From the NCBI RefSeq assembly GCF_000821085.1, contig NZ_CCXR01000001.1, positions 434,001 through 498,000 of the forward strand: DNA of 64,000 nt, written 5' to 3'. Shown here in pieces: positions 53,979 to 63,272 of the stretch. The DNA comes from Bacillus sp. B-jedd (lineage in GTDB: Bacteria; Bacillota; Bacilli; Bacillales; Cytobacillaceae). Both the position numbers and the translations under genes were made by a program. Numbering within the stretch: the stretch's first letter is position 1; every line of letters starts with the position of its first letter. Below the pieces are notes generated by a model. The model was not told where the DNA came from and searched no databases. It was given only the letters and a program-made list of their open reading frames with translations.

Positions 53979-54932
53979 TTGGAAACCGATGTAATAAAAA
54001 TTTCATTTATACAGAGTTGCATTGAGAATTCATATGATTTTACATTTGAAAACATCTCAAATTTTATTCTAAGATTAGTCCATGTTAATTATTATCCAAC
54101 CCGATCAGTTCATGATAACAAAGTTGATGGGCTTTATTATAATTCTTTAAATAAAAGAACATTTTTTTCAATGTATGCACCTAAAAAACATGATTGGAAG
54201 AAAAAAGATAAAACTAAAGTAGACAATGATGTAGAGGGGATAAAAGAGTTTTTAATTCGGCATGAACTTGAATTAAAGAAGTGGTATTTTGTTATTAATC
54301 GTGAGCTTTCTGGAGATGAAATTGAATATATAAAAACGAAATTTGATGATCCTAATAAAGTTGACATTATTACTCCATCGAAGTTCATAGAATTAATAGT
54401 GAAAAAAGATGTAGTAACTGAAACAGCAAGATTTCTAAACTTGATAAATTATAATGTTCCTTTAACTGATCTTCAACCCCATGCATTCTTAAAACATGTA
54501 CTTCATTCATTGGTGGAAATGAAAACATGGGGGAAAGAAGAAATCTTAAAAAGACTGGAACACATAACAGATGCAATAGTTGATTTAACTTACGTGGATA
54601 ATGAGGAAAAAATTAGGGAAAGTAAAAATTTTATGTTTCGGCATATGATCCGTGCTTACACACGAATACCGAAAAAAAAGCGGAAATCTTTTGCCTATTA
54701 TGATGGTGTGTTTATAGAATTAAGTCACCTGCAGGAAGCGGAATTTGCTAAAACTAAGGATAAACATTATATTCTAACACCTTACGACCTTTGGTTCTTA
54801 TATCGAATAGTAAAGAGACTCAGAACGTTAGTAATACAAAACAATCAATATAGTATTGAAGTTGTTTTAAATGAAATGTATTTACCTATACAAACAAGAT
54901 TAGAGAGAATAATAGTAAAAAGAAATGGGTAA
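53979..54932 (+). CDS. Unknown protein with possible restriction-nuclease-like N-terminal domain
   Basis: A 317-residue protein. Residues about 1-130 have an arrangement met in PD-(D/E)xK or ABC-3C-type domains: VDGLYYNSL, then FFSMYAPKKHDWKKK, a helix with DND, WYFVINRELSGDEIEYI and VDIITPSKFIELI. The C-terminal 180 residues are helical. The TTG at 53979 has AAGGGGAGGGT 5 bases before it. This is pattern reading only; no catalytic residues are fixed. It is the last gene before the right-hand direct repeat. Confidence 0.45.
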   Translation: METDVIKISFIQSCIENSYDFTFENISNFILRLVHVNYYPTRSVHDNKVDGLYYNSLNKRTFFSMYAPKKHDWKKKDKTKVDNDVEGIKEFLIRHELELKKWYFVINRELSGDEIEYIKTKFDDPNKVDIITPSKFIELIVKKDVVTETARFLNLINYNVPLTDLQPHAFLKHVLHSLVEMKTWGKEEILKRLEHITDAIVDLTYVDNEEKIRESKNFMFRHMIRAYTRIPKKKRKSFAYYDGVFIELSHLQEAEFAKTKDKHYILTPYDLWFLYRIVKRLRTLVIQNNQYSIEVVLNEMYLPIQTRLERIIVKRNG

Positions 54933-54964
54933 ATGCCTTTTTTGCCCAAACCCTTTTCCCTACT

Positions 54965-55293
54965 ATGTAACTAACCATTAAACTCACTAACCCGCTACAA
55001 TAAACATTTCCGATTTCTCTTCTCAGTGAGAAAAAAGATTTCATAAATAGGCGGGAGAAAGACAGGGCAACCCCTTGCGGGGTCTGCCTTTTTGATTTGT
55101 ATGGACTCGGAAAACTTTATTCGTATTCGAGAAAAAGCGTGAAAAAAAGTGGGGAAAAGCGTGAGAAAATGTGTGAAAAAGAGTGTGGAAAAGAGGGGAA
55201 ACGGGATTTCGGAAAACTTTATTCGAACTGAAAAAACGAAGAAATGCGGGTCCGAGTGGGGTAAAATCGGTGGAGATTAAAATTCATGTACAT
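54965..55293 (+). repeat. Long direct repeat, right copy
   Basis: Near-identical to 48068-48397, one base shorter. It carries the last bases of rlmD (a duplicated gene end), the terminator and the doubled CGGAAAACTTTATTCG. It closes the AT-rich island. Between it and the next gene (55294-55627) no further gene is evident. Confidence 0.92.
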
Positions 55294-55627
55294 TAAATAG
55301 ATAGTAATGACAAAGGCAACTATTGAGTAGTTGCTTTTATTATTTTGTACCACTGAGAAAATGCAGATATTTATAATGAACGCGAAAAAACTATTATAGA
55401 AATACTGAATTACATATTAAATTTAGAACACATACTTCTTTTTACAAGACAGTATCGCAATTAATGGTGAGAAATTATTTACCTATTAGAATGTGGAAAA
55501 ATTTAGTGGTATAATTATACATTGATGCAAGGCAGGTTTGTTGGGAGTTTTTGATAATTAGTCTGACATATCTAAAATGTGATGATTAAAAAGCTGGAGA
55601 GATATAAAAAAGGATAGAGGGATAGAA

Positions 55628-58600
55628 ATGAAAAATGAAAAAAAAAATAAGTTTCAAAAACTTACCCCAGTTAGTGATATAGACTTAAAACATTATGAGG
55701 ATGCTCTCGATTACATCTTTGAAAATCATGATGTTCGAAACGTTGCTATATCTGGAGCGTATGGCGCTGGTAAAAGCAGTGTAATAGCTTCGTACAGAAA
55801 AAAGCATAATAACTTACGTTTTGTTCATATATCATTGGCACATTTCAAACAACATGATAAAGAGGACAACCTTGAAATAAAGGAATCTTTATTAGAAGGA
55901 AAAATAATAAATCAACTTATCCACCAAATCCCCTCAGATAATATTCCTCAAACAAACTTTAAAGTAAAGAAAAAAATAGGGGCTAAAAATATCCTACTCA
56001 GCACATTCTTTACGATGCTCTTTATAATATCCTTATTACATATTGCCAAGTTTAAATCATGGAATGGGTTTGTGGCTTCATTATCAACTCTTTGGATAAA
56101 AAATATTTTGGAGATTTTTACAAATAAAAATACGCTTCTCATAAGTGGACTTCTGGTTGCTATCACCTTCTCCATGTTTCTGTACTCATTGATAAAAGTA
56201 CAAAAGACCAAAAATATATTTAGAAAATTCCGTTTACAGGGGAACGAAATTGAGATATTTGAGGAAAGCGAAGAATCCTATTTCGATAAATACCTAAATG
56301 AAGTTTTGTACCTGTTTGAAAACATTGAAGCAGATGTCATTGTCTTTGAAGATATGGATCGCTTTGATGCTAATAGAGTTTTTGAACGTTTACGTGAGGT
56401 AAATACCTTAGCGAATATACAACTTGAAAAAGAAAATAAAAATCCACTTCGGTTCTTCTATCTTTTAAGGGATGATATTTTTGTATCAAAGGACCGCACA
56501 AAGTTTTTTGATTATATTGTACCTATAGTACCCGTAATCGATAGCTCAAATTCATTTGATCAGTTCATAACTCATTTTAAAGAAGGCGGTATTTATGAGT
56601 TGTTTGATGAGAACTTTTTACAGGGACTCTCATTATATATCGATGATATGAGACTACTAAAAAATATATATAATGAGTTTATAATTTATTATAACAGAAT
56701 AAATACAACCGAACTTAATTGTAATAAAATGCTTGCTATCATAACCTATAAGAATTTGTTTCCTCGAGATTTTAGTGAATTGCAGCTGAATAAAGGTATG
56801 GTATATACACTTTTTGCGAAAAAGGAAGATTTTGTTAACACGGAAGTTGATAGGTTAAAAGAAATTGCTGCAAATAAGAAATCCGAGATTGAGTTTGCTA
56901 GAAAAGAGCATTTAACCTCCAACGAGGAATTAGATGTTGTATTTAGTGCAAAACGATTGCAATTAAATAACATCTATAATTATCAACAACGACATAAGAT
57001 GGAGCTAGAGTTAAATGAGGAATATTCTATCCGTAAACAGGCTATCGAGAAAAAGTTAAATAATTGTCTTCTTAATTTAGAGAACGAAATATTAAGTATT
57101 GAACAGAATGTAATTTTAACTCAAGGCAAACAACTTAATGAGATTATTACAAGAGAAAATATAGACTTCATTTTCAAAGTAACAATAACAAATGAGATAG
57201 GTGTTGAAACTAATTTTCATGAGATAAAGGGTAGCGAATATTTTGCTTTGTTGAAATACCTTATTCGTAATGGATTTATAGATGAAACCTATGCTGACTA
57301 CATGACTTATTTCTATGAAACCAGTCTTAGCAGAGTAGATAAAACTTTTTTACGAAGTATTACAGATAAAAAAGCTAAGGAGTTTAGATATCAACTTAAG
57401 AATCCAGCTTTGATAATTGAAAGACTTAGAGTGGTGGATTTTGACCAAGAAGAAGTCCTTAACTTTAACTTGCTACAACACCTATTGAAGACACCTATCG
57501 ATCAGGTTTTATTAAATAGGTTATTGCAACAACTAAGGAATAATAGAAACTATAAATTCATAGGGGAATATTTTAATTCTGAAAGGGAACTTTCTGCTTA
57601 TGTAAAGTGTCTCAATCAGCAATGGCCGGAAATGTTCTTTTCTGCAACAAAAGCTAGCGCTTTGACCGACAAACAGATACGCCTATATTCAATATATACT
57701 CTTTATTACTCTGAAGATAACATTATCCGAGATGTAAATATCGAGAATTGTCTATCGCGTTATATTTCTAACAGTTCGGATTACCTAAATATAGAAGAAC
57801 CTAATATTGATAAGCTGATACATGGTTTCATTCTACTGAATGTTTCTTTTGTAAGTATCGGCATGGCAAATTCAGATCTTATGGAAGAAGTTTATAAAAA
57901 CTCACTTTACGAAATTAATTATGAGAATCTACGATTAATGCTTAAATGGTTTTACCAGGTTAAGGAAGAGAAAGACATACATCAAAGGAATTATACAGTG
58001 GTGCTTAGTAATCCTAATTCCCCATTGGCGCAATATGTAAATAATAATTTTGGTATTTACCTTGATATTATATTATCAAACAGTAACGGTTCAATCACTG
58101 ATGATGAAAAAGTAGCTTTACTTTTATTGAACAATAAAATATTATCGACTGATCAAAAAAACGCCTATGTGGAACTCTTGAAAACTCCAATTTCATCAAT
58201 TGTAGATGTTATAGATGATGATTTGTGGAATTCATTACTAAAGAATCATTTAGCTATGTATTCGGAAGAGAACATCATTGAATATTTCGGTGTAAACGAA
58301 TCTTTAGATTCTACATTAATATCTTTTATAAATAGTGACGAATCTACCTTGAACTTTCTTGGAGTGAAAAAAACTTACGGCTCCGAAAAGACAAAGGAAT
58401 TCTTCGATGCTTCAATAGTTTGTAATAAACTATCAAATCACAAATATAGAGAAATAATAATTTCGCTGGATTTTTCGTATGATATGTTCAATATTGAGGG
58501 TATATCTGATGAGAAACTACAAATTCTTATTGATGAAAATATTTTTCCAATGAATATTGAAAATTTATCGTTCATACGAGAGAATTATTCAAATCAAGTT

Positions 58601-59245
58601 TTTTGCTTTATAGAAAAAAACATTACCCAATACACTAACACAATTACAAGTGAAATATTTATACTTGAAGAGGTCATAGAGATACTAACGTGGGATATTG
58701 CTGATGATATAAAAATTAAGCTGCTTAGATTTACAAGTAAACCGATATCTATTTTGTATAAAAGTTATTCCACCGCAGTCAAAGCACATATTTTGAAGAA
58801 CAACCTTGACCCTCATGACCTTCCTAACATTTTTGAAACGTATGAGAGCTGGGATGATAAACTTAAGCAAATAATACAGGACTTGGCGGTAGAACAGAAA
58901 GAATTAATTATTAATAGGCCTCAAAATGTTTCCAATAATCTGTTAAGGACATTAATAGCATCAGAGGAACTGGATTATAGCATAAAAATTGATATATTTA
59001 TTTCTTTGCTACCTATTTTGGATGTGAGGAAATGTAAAGAATACCTTCATTTATTAGACTTAGAGGAATATAAGAAACTCTTTGAAGTTCGTAGCAGACC
59101 AAGGTATGAAATTAATACAGTTAATAGTAAATTGTTGGGCGCGTTTAAGGAAGGTAATTGGATTTCTGATTTTGAGGAGGATGAAAATAGAGAGGGATAC
59201 TACAAGATAGTACGAAATAAACGAACTAACCAATCCTTTGCCTAA
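55628..59245 (+). CDS. yobI: YobI-type membrane P-loop NTPase, 1205 residues
   Basis: A very large protein. The Walker A motif GAYGAGKSS lies at residues 43-51 and Walker B with an acidic pair (DVIVFEDMDRFD) around 236-247. Two transmembrane helices lie between them (about 118-138 and 176-198), as in KAP-type ATPases. A coiled-coil part follows (about 405-510) and then about 650 helical residues with no recognised motif. The length and domain plan match B. subtilis YobI (about 1200), whose function is unknown and which lies near phage/toxin genes. GGATAGAGGGATAG precedes the ATG. It is a plausible defence ATPase; not shown. Confidence 0.8.
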   Translation: MKNEKKNKFQKLTPVSDIDLKHYEDALDYIFENHDVRNVAISGAYGAGKSSVIASYRKKHNNLRFVHISLAHFKQHDKEDNLEIKESLLEGKIINQLIHQIPSDNIPQTNFKVKKKIGAKNILLSTFFTMLFIISLLHIAKFKSWNGFVASLSTLWIKNILEIFTNKNTLLISGLLVAITFSMFLYSLIKVQKTKNIFRKFRLQGNEIEIFEESEESYFDKYLNEVLYLFENIEADVIVFEDMDRFDANRVFERLREVNTLANIQLEKENKNPLRFFYLLRDDIFVSKDRTKFFDYIVPIVPVIDSSNSFDQFITHFKEGGIYELFDENFLQGLSLYIDDMRLLKNIYNEFIIYYNRINTTELNCNKMLAIITYKNLFPRDFSELQLNKGMVYTLFAKKEDFVNTEVDRLKEIAANKKSEIEFARKEHLTSNEELDVVFSAKRLQLNNIYNYQQRHKMELELNEEYSIRKQAIEKKLNNCLLNLENEILSIEQNVILTQGKQLNEIITRENIDFIFKVTITNEIGVETNFHEIKGSEYFALLKYLIRNGFIDETYADYMTYFYETSLSRVDKTFLRSITDKKAKEFRYQLKNPALIIERLRVVDFDQEEVLNFNLLQHLLKTPIDQVLLNRLLQQLRNNRNYKFIGEYFNSERELSAYVKCLNQQWPEMFFSATKASALTDKQIRLYSIYTLYYSEDNIIRDVNIENCLSRYISNSSDYLNIEEPNIDKLIHGFILLNVSFVSIGMANSDLMEEVYKNSLYEINYENLRLMLKWFYQVKEEKDIHQRNYTVVLSNPNSPLAQYVNNNFGIYLDIILSNSNGSITDDEKVALLLLNNKILSTDQKNAYVELLKTPISSIVDVIDDDLWNSLLKNHLAMYSEENIIEYFGVNESLDSTLISFINSDESTLNFLGVKKTYGSEKTKEFFDASIVCNKLSNHKYREIIISLDFSYDMFNIEGISDEKLQILIDENIFPMNIENLSFIRENYSNQVFCFIEKNITQYTNTITSEIFILEEVIEILTWDIADDIKIKLLRFTSKPISILYKSYSTAVKAHILKNNLDPHDLPNIFETYESWDDKLKQIIQDLAVEQKELIINRPQNVSNNLLRTLIASEELDYSIKIDIFISLLPILDVRKCKEYLHLLDLEEYKKLFEVRSRPRYEINTVNSKLLGAFKEGNWISDFEEDENREGYYKIVRNKRTNQSFA

Positions 59246-59274
59246 AGAGGGTGATTCCATTTAATGGAATGGGA

Positions 59275-59500
59275 GACTTTTTTGTTAGCTGGACTCCGCC
59301 TATAGGTGGCGATGAAACGCTGAGTATGGTTGATTTTGCCATGTTCCCGCATATCACCAGATGCTGCCGTAACACGATGGCTTCATCAGAGAGATGGCTG
59401 CTGGGATGCAGGGGCCGGCGAATGTAGTTGATGATCAAACATCCATTTAAAGTGATTGACGGAGCGGTCGAAGTTGTCACTGAAGGAATTGGAAACTTTT
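59275..59500 (+). pseudogene. Fragment of a peptidase E gene
   Basis: This stretch matches 63705-63930 of the intact gene at 63273: GTTAGCTGGACTCCGCC, GATTTTGCCATGTTCCCGCA, TAACACGATGGCT, ATGCAGGGGCCGGC and AAAGTGATTGA all occur in both, with several indels and stops. It is only the 3' third of the gene. The two copies bracket about 4.4 kb, which suggests duplication by recombination or two separate arrivals. The rest of 59501-60045 shows no gene. Confidence 0.8.
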
Positions 59501-60045
59501 CGCGCCATGATTTTACTTATGCACTCACCAGCACCTCTTGTGTTGCCGCATACACTCCACACACTGTGAAGCGGTGGCAAATTTGGTCTTGAAATAATTC
59601 AAAAGTGCTTGTTTAATCCCCTTTTTTTGTTGGTATTAATTCGACAAAATTCGGGGAGTGACAGGCACTTTTGTTATATTAGGGGAGCTGGAATCAGAGG
59701 ATTATAAAAAATAGGGTTAATACTGCTGCATTATACACCTCAATGAGGAATGTGGAATAAACAGTTGGGAAGATTTTATTCTTTAAGATTGTGTGTTTAT
59801 TAAGGCAATTTATTAAGGCAATTGAATTGCCTGTATAGTCTTGTCAGCGTTTGGTGCGGGGATAATGGTAGCTATCATTGAGTTGAACGATTCAACAACT
59901 TTTTAAGTGAGAAGGCACTCAAGTCTGATAAAATAGAGACAGTAAGACAATTGAGCGCTTCGGTTTTCGTGAAGTCCGAAACCCATTGTCAACAGCGGAG
60001 TAATTCCTTTAGCTTCTGGGGGACTCAGAAACTGAAGGAATTATT

Positions 60046-60225
60046 ATGAATTGCCTTCTAGAATTGAACCGGACAGAGAAAATCATCACGAATTATTTAA
60101 ATATTGCAAAGGCCGTTGAAGAGAAGGTAGAGTTTCTTTACTTATCCAAAGAGACTTACTATGTTGTAAATGGTATCCATCCCCTGTCAAATATGAATTC
60201 ATTTGAGGTGGATTTGTCATTGTAA
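60046..60225 (+). CDS. Short ORF, 59 residues, behind a hairpin
   Basis: The frame MNCLLELNRTEKIITNYLNI continues to a stop at 60225. GAAGGAA stands 6 bases before the ATG. Upstream, AATTCCTTTAG and CTGAAGGAATT form a stem that would hide the ribosome site. It may be a small regulatory gene or remnant. No family recognised. Confidence 0.35.
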   Translation: MNCLLELNRTEKIITNYLNIAKAVEEKVEFLYLSKETYYVVNGIHPLSNMNSFEVDLSL

Positions 60226-60440
60226 GAGGAAATATATTGATGGCGAGTCGAATGAACCATTTTTACTCAATATCCTTTTGCGTTACCCTGATTGTGGTCA
60301 TGGAATGACTTCTGCTATTACGACATCAACAAAAAAAGATGGTACAAAAAAGAAACACCGCTATTATGTTTGTTCGAATTATCATAATAGAGGATCATCA
60401 GCTTCAAGGCTAACTCCGTTAAAGCCTACTAAGGTTAAAG
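60203..60440 (+). pseudogene. Remnant of a large serine recombinase (zinc-ribbon part)
   Basis: The frame contains EPFLLNILLRYPDCGHGMTS, then DGTKKKHRYYVCSNYHNRGS, which is the recombinase zinc beta-ribbon domain of large serine integrases. The first Cys is Tyr (RYPDCG), and after the GSSAS segment a frameshift splits the expected C-A-N-S-V-K-A-Y ending. The catalytic N-terminal domain and rest of the gene are missing. This is a decayed integrase and the only recombinase trace in the window. Confidence 0.75.
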
Positions 60441-60677
60441 CATCCAAGACATTTACACTTATCGATTTGTTAATCCTTGTTATCTAAAAGCGATATTGCC
60501 GATTGAAATGTTTTTTTCAATATAAAATAAACTTATTGAATGTAAAAAATGATTTGAACTTTCATTTTTGTCCAACCATTTCAAATCAAACTTGATTATA
60601 CTTATATTAATCTAGATAAAAAGGAGGCTGGTAGTATTAATTAATCTAAAAAATCATCTTTAAAATGGGGGATTAAA

Positions 60678-61727
60678 ATGGATAAATTTGATGAAATTGC
60701 ATTATCAAGAATTGCATCGTTACTAGAAAAACGAACATTTTTCAAAACACCTAATAATTCTACTTGGGAAAGAATTCTTTGTAATGCTGGGCAGAGTAAA
60801 CATTATGAAACTTATGGTTATGCTTTAAGACCTTACAAAATTGGAACAGATTGGGATAATCCTGGATTTGAGGGGTTTTACTCAGCAATCAAAAGTATTT
60901 TGAAAATGGTTTATTCAGATGGTATAAACACAGAAGAATTTAATTACCTTATGATAGAGATTGTAGATAACATTAAAATAGACAATATTATTAAAGGTGG
61001 TTTAGAAGCTATCTTTAATAGATTTGATCTAAGCAGGGCAGTAGAAGACTTAGATACTCAGCTAAGAAAAAAGGAACTAGGAGATCTAACGATATTTTTG
61101 TTAGATAAATCTATAGAAGATTTTAAGCAATTCGTGCATAATTTACATATTTTAAATTTAGACATCAACTATTCAGCAGGAAAGTTAGTGCTAAGACCAT
61201 TTACACAACAAACCGCCGATGAATCAAGGAATCCTTCTCTGTTAATAGATTGGTTAAGCAAAGAGCATCCAGGTATTGCTGATATGTATGCAGAAGCTAT
61301 TGAAAACTATGCAAAAGGAGAATCTGTTTCTTGTATATCGAATTGTCGTAACATTATTACTGGTATATTTACACCATATAAAGACGACGGTAACAAGTGG
61401 ACGATGGGTTTGCGAAATCTAAGCACAGACACTTATATTGAAAATGTATCAGCACCTAACAATATTAATCAAAATAGCGCTAATAATAAATTCGTTTTTG
61501 AAAGCGATACAAGGTTTTCTTACCCAAGATATAATATCATCTATAAATTATATTCTTTGGCTTGTGATTTAGGAGCGCATAGCACAGAAGCTCCTAAGAT
61601 AGATGGTACACTCTATCCTGAAATAACAGAATTGAAAGATGCTCAACTGTGCCTTCGAATGACAGAAGATGTTCTAATTTGGGTTAGGGAAAGACTAAAA
61701 ACGTATGAAGCGCCTTTTAATAATTGA
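60678..61727 (+). CDS. Abi-like protein with abortive-infection C-terminal domain
   Basis: A 349-residue soluble helical protein. The C-terminal part, from SCRNIITGIFTPY through LACDLGAHSTEAPK to LCLRMTEDVLIWVRERL, resembles the Abi_C-type domain (His in G-x-H and a repeated helical end). The N-terminal 190 residues are unassigned. GGGGGATT precedes the ATG. It probably kills or halts phage-infected cells if the family assignment holds. It is convergent with a small membrane gene. Confidence 0.55.
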   Translation: MDKFDEIALSRIASLLEKRTFFKTPNNSTWERILCNAGQSKHYETYGYALRPYKIGTDWDNPGFEGFYSAIKSILKMVYSDGINTEEFNYLMIEIVDNIKIDNIIKGGLEAIFNRFDLSRAVEDLDTQLRKKELGDLTIFLLDKSIEDFKQFVHNLHILNLDINYSAGKLVLRPFTQQTADESRNPSLLIDWLSKEHPGIADMYAEAIENYAKGESVSCISNCRNIITGIFTPYKDDGNKWTMGLRNLSTDTYIENVSAPNNINQNSANNKFVFESDTRFSYPRYNIIYKLYSLACDLGAHSTEAPKIDGTLYPEITELKDAQLCLRMTEDVLIWVRERLKTYEAPFNN

Positions 61728-61763
61728 TAATAGATTAGGAACTGAAACAATAATACTCATCAA

Positions 61764-61792
61764 TGAGAGGCGGCTTTTAGCCGTCTCTCAAC
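61764..61792. terminator. Terminator between the Abi-like gene and the small membrane gene
   Basis: GAGAGGCGGCT pairs with AGCCGTCTCTC around TTT. It serves both directions, though the T-run is poor. Confidence 0.65.
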
Positions 61793-61976
61793 GTACTATT
61801 ATAATAATTAATAAAAGGATAATAACGCTGGTAGGCTTTATAAGCCATTTAATTAGACTTACCAATAATTTTTTTGTTTCTGTAGGTAATAAAGAAATGA
61901 TAATACCAATAACCCCTATAACCATTGATAACCACCAAGCGTTTTGTTCCAATAAATTCAGCATATTTAAATACAT
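61788..61976 (-). CDS. Small hydrophobic membrane protein, 62 residues
   Basis: Two hydrophobic segments (WWLSMVIGVIGIIISLL and TSVIILLLIIIIV) with a basic turn (ETKKLLVSLIKWLIK). AAGGA directly abuts the first ATG (61976); the second ATG at 61964 is 12 bases away, so the start is unsure. Its composition is like holins or type I toxins. It is convergent with the Abi-like gene. Confidence 0.45.
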   Translation of the reverse strand: MYLNMLNLLEQNAWWLSMVIGVIGIIISLLPTETKKLLVSLIKWLIKPTSVIILLLIIIIVR

Positions 61977-62868
61977 TCCTTTCTATAAAGTATAAGTGCG
62001 ATAAAAATCTAAAAAACCTTTTTGTGCTTGCTTTATTTAATTAATAAATATTTAATTTCACCTCATTTCCTTTTAAACTAATTGCAAAAAAAACACCAAA
62101 ATTTCTATTGGTTATATATAAGAGTCATATAGTGAGAAAAATATTCTATCTCTCATTCCTTAAAGGTGTTTAATAGTGTCTTAGTTTTCCGAATCTGTTC
62201 GAAAAAAGGTCTGTGACAGCACCGACACTTTTTTTAGAGGGTATCAGTGCTGCTTAACAAGAAAGATGAATCCACTTTCCGTTATGTTCATGCCATAATA
62301 TCGAGCCAGTTAACTTCTTCCTGGCTTTTGCTTTCCTTTTGGCTATCCTTTGTTCTTAGAGTTAGGTACTGCCAATCTGTTCAGATGCTGTTACTGTTCA
62401 TAAATAAAAGCTCAGTAATCCTCATTTCTCCCCTCTCCTTTTTATCAAATAAAAAAGCACCTGCTAATTTGTATGAGAATTAAGTTTTTGTACTCGAAAG
62501 CAAAACTGATTTAAAAGGGTGATACAAGTAAGTGAGTAAACGGAGAGATAAGGAGGAAATAAAAAAGGGTGCAAATGCATCCTAAATAGGCTCCCGTGTT
62601 GAGTGGAATTTACATTTGTTTAAAGAGGTAGGAAGAAAAACACAATCCGGAAATGCATATGGAAAATGATCAACTAGGGAGATTACCCTTTGAGTTTGAT
62701 ATTATTACTAATCCTAAAAATGTTATGTAGTAAGGTGTTTATTAAATAATAAATACCATTTACTCTTAATTAAAAGGAAGGAGATAACAAGGTTCTATTC
62801 GGGATTAACGAAGGTTTTGAGTGATGGAGGTAAGATACAAATTTGAATTTGAATAACGGAGGTTGCAT
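61977..62868. other. Long intergenic stretch without a supported gene
   Basis: About 890 bases, AT-rich, with no frame that has both a ribosome site and a plausible protein. At 62420 on the minus strand a short 14-codon frame (MRITELLFMNSNSI) has a good ribosome site but a quick stop. AACGGAGG before 62869 belongs to the next gene. Confidence 0.5.
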
Positions 62869-63099
62869 ATGCTGAAATTTTTTGATGATTTTCAGGCTCG
62901 AAATCGGGCAGCAAGGCAAGAGATGATTGATGAAGAGGTGTATAAGGTCAAGAGAGAAGATATTGCTAAAGCAGTATCTGCAATGGTGGAGGCAAAAGTC
63001 AAAAGAGAGAAAATAATAGAACTTTTGATAAAGTACTGGGATCTTAGACCAAGTGATGCTACATATTTTCTTGATAAAGCAGAAGAGGGACTAAGATAA
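62869..63099 (+). CDS. Unknown small charged protein, 76 residues
   Basis: A helical, highly charged soluble protein beginning MLKFFDDFQARNRAARQEM with a C-terminal WDLRPSDATYFLDKAEEG. The ATG at 62869 follows CGGAGG by 6 bases; the TTG at 62863 overlaps it. The middle may be a two-helix DNA-binding or regulatory fold. No family recognised. Confidence 0.55.
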   Translation: MLKFFDDFQARNRAARQEMIDEEVYKVKREDIAKAVSAMVEAKVKREKIIELLIKYWDLRPSDATYFLDKAEEGLR

Positions 63100-63272
63100 T
63101 TTTAATTCCAATTTGGTGATTGATCTACCGAACCAATGGGATAAAAATGTGGGGTTATTGTAATCAAAAAAAGCCAAAAGAGCGACGTCGAGTGCGTGGC
63201 AAAAATTGTGTTGGAATAGTTCGCTAAGTTTTGCACAGGGAAAATTAAGAATAATCCAAGGAGTTGTTGGTT

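Larger units (their letters stand above)
48398..54964 (+). mobile_element. AT-rich island between the two direct repeats
   Basis: About 6.6 kb with clearly lower GC than the first 48 kb, different codon use, no TTTTGCAAAA palindromes and mostly unrecognised genes. The boundary is the long direct repeat at rlmD. No integrase is inside it; a decayed serine recombinase lies further right at 60203. It may be a non-autonomous island or the left part of a larger one. Confidence 0.65.

Noticed and set aside
59645..59675. GGGGAGTGACAGGCACTTTT motif often seen in Bacillus intergenic DNA
   Set aside because: I remember such motifs as parts of repeats or element ends but cannot tie it to a specific element.
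62247..62483. 78-codon frame in the long gap
   Set aside because: Low-complexity hydrophobic product, no ribosome site, no conserved feature. I could not support it.
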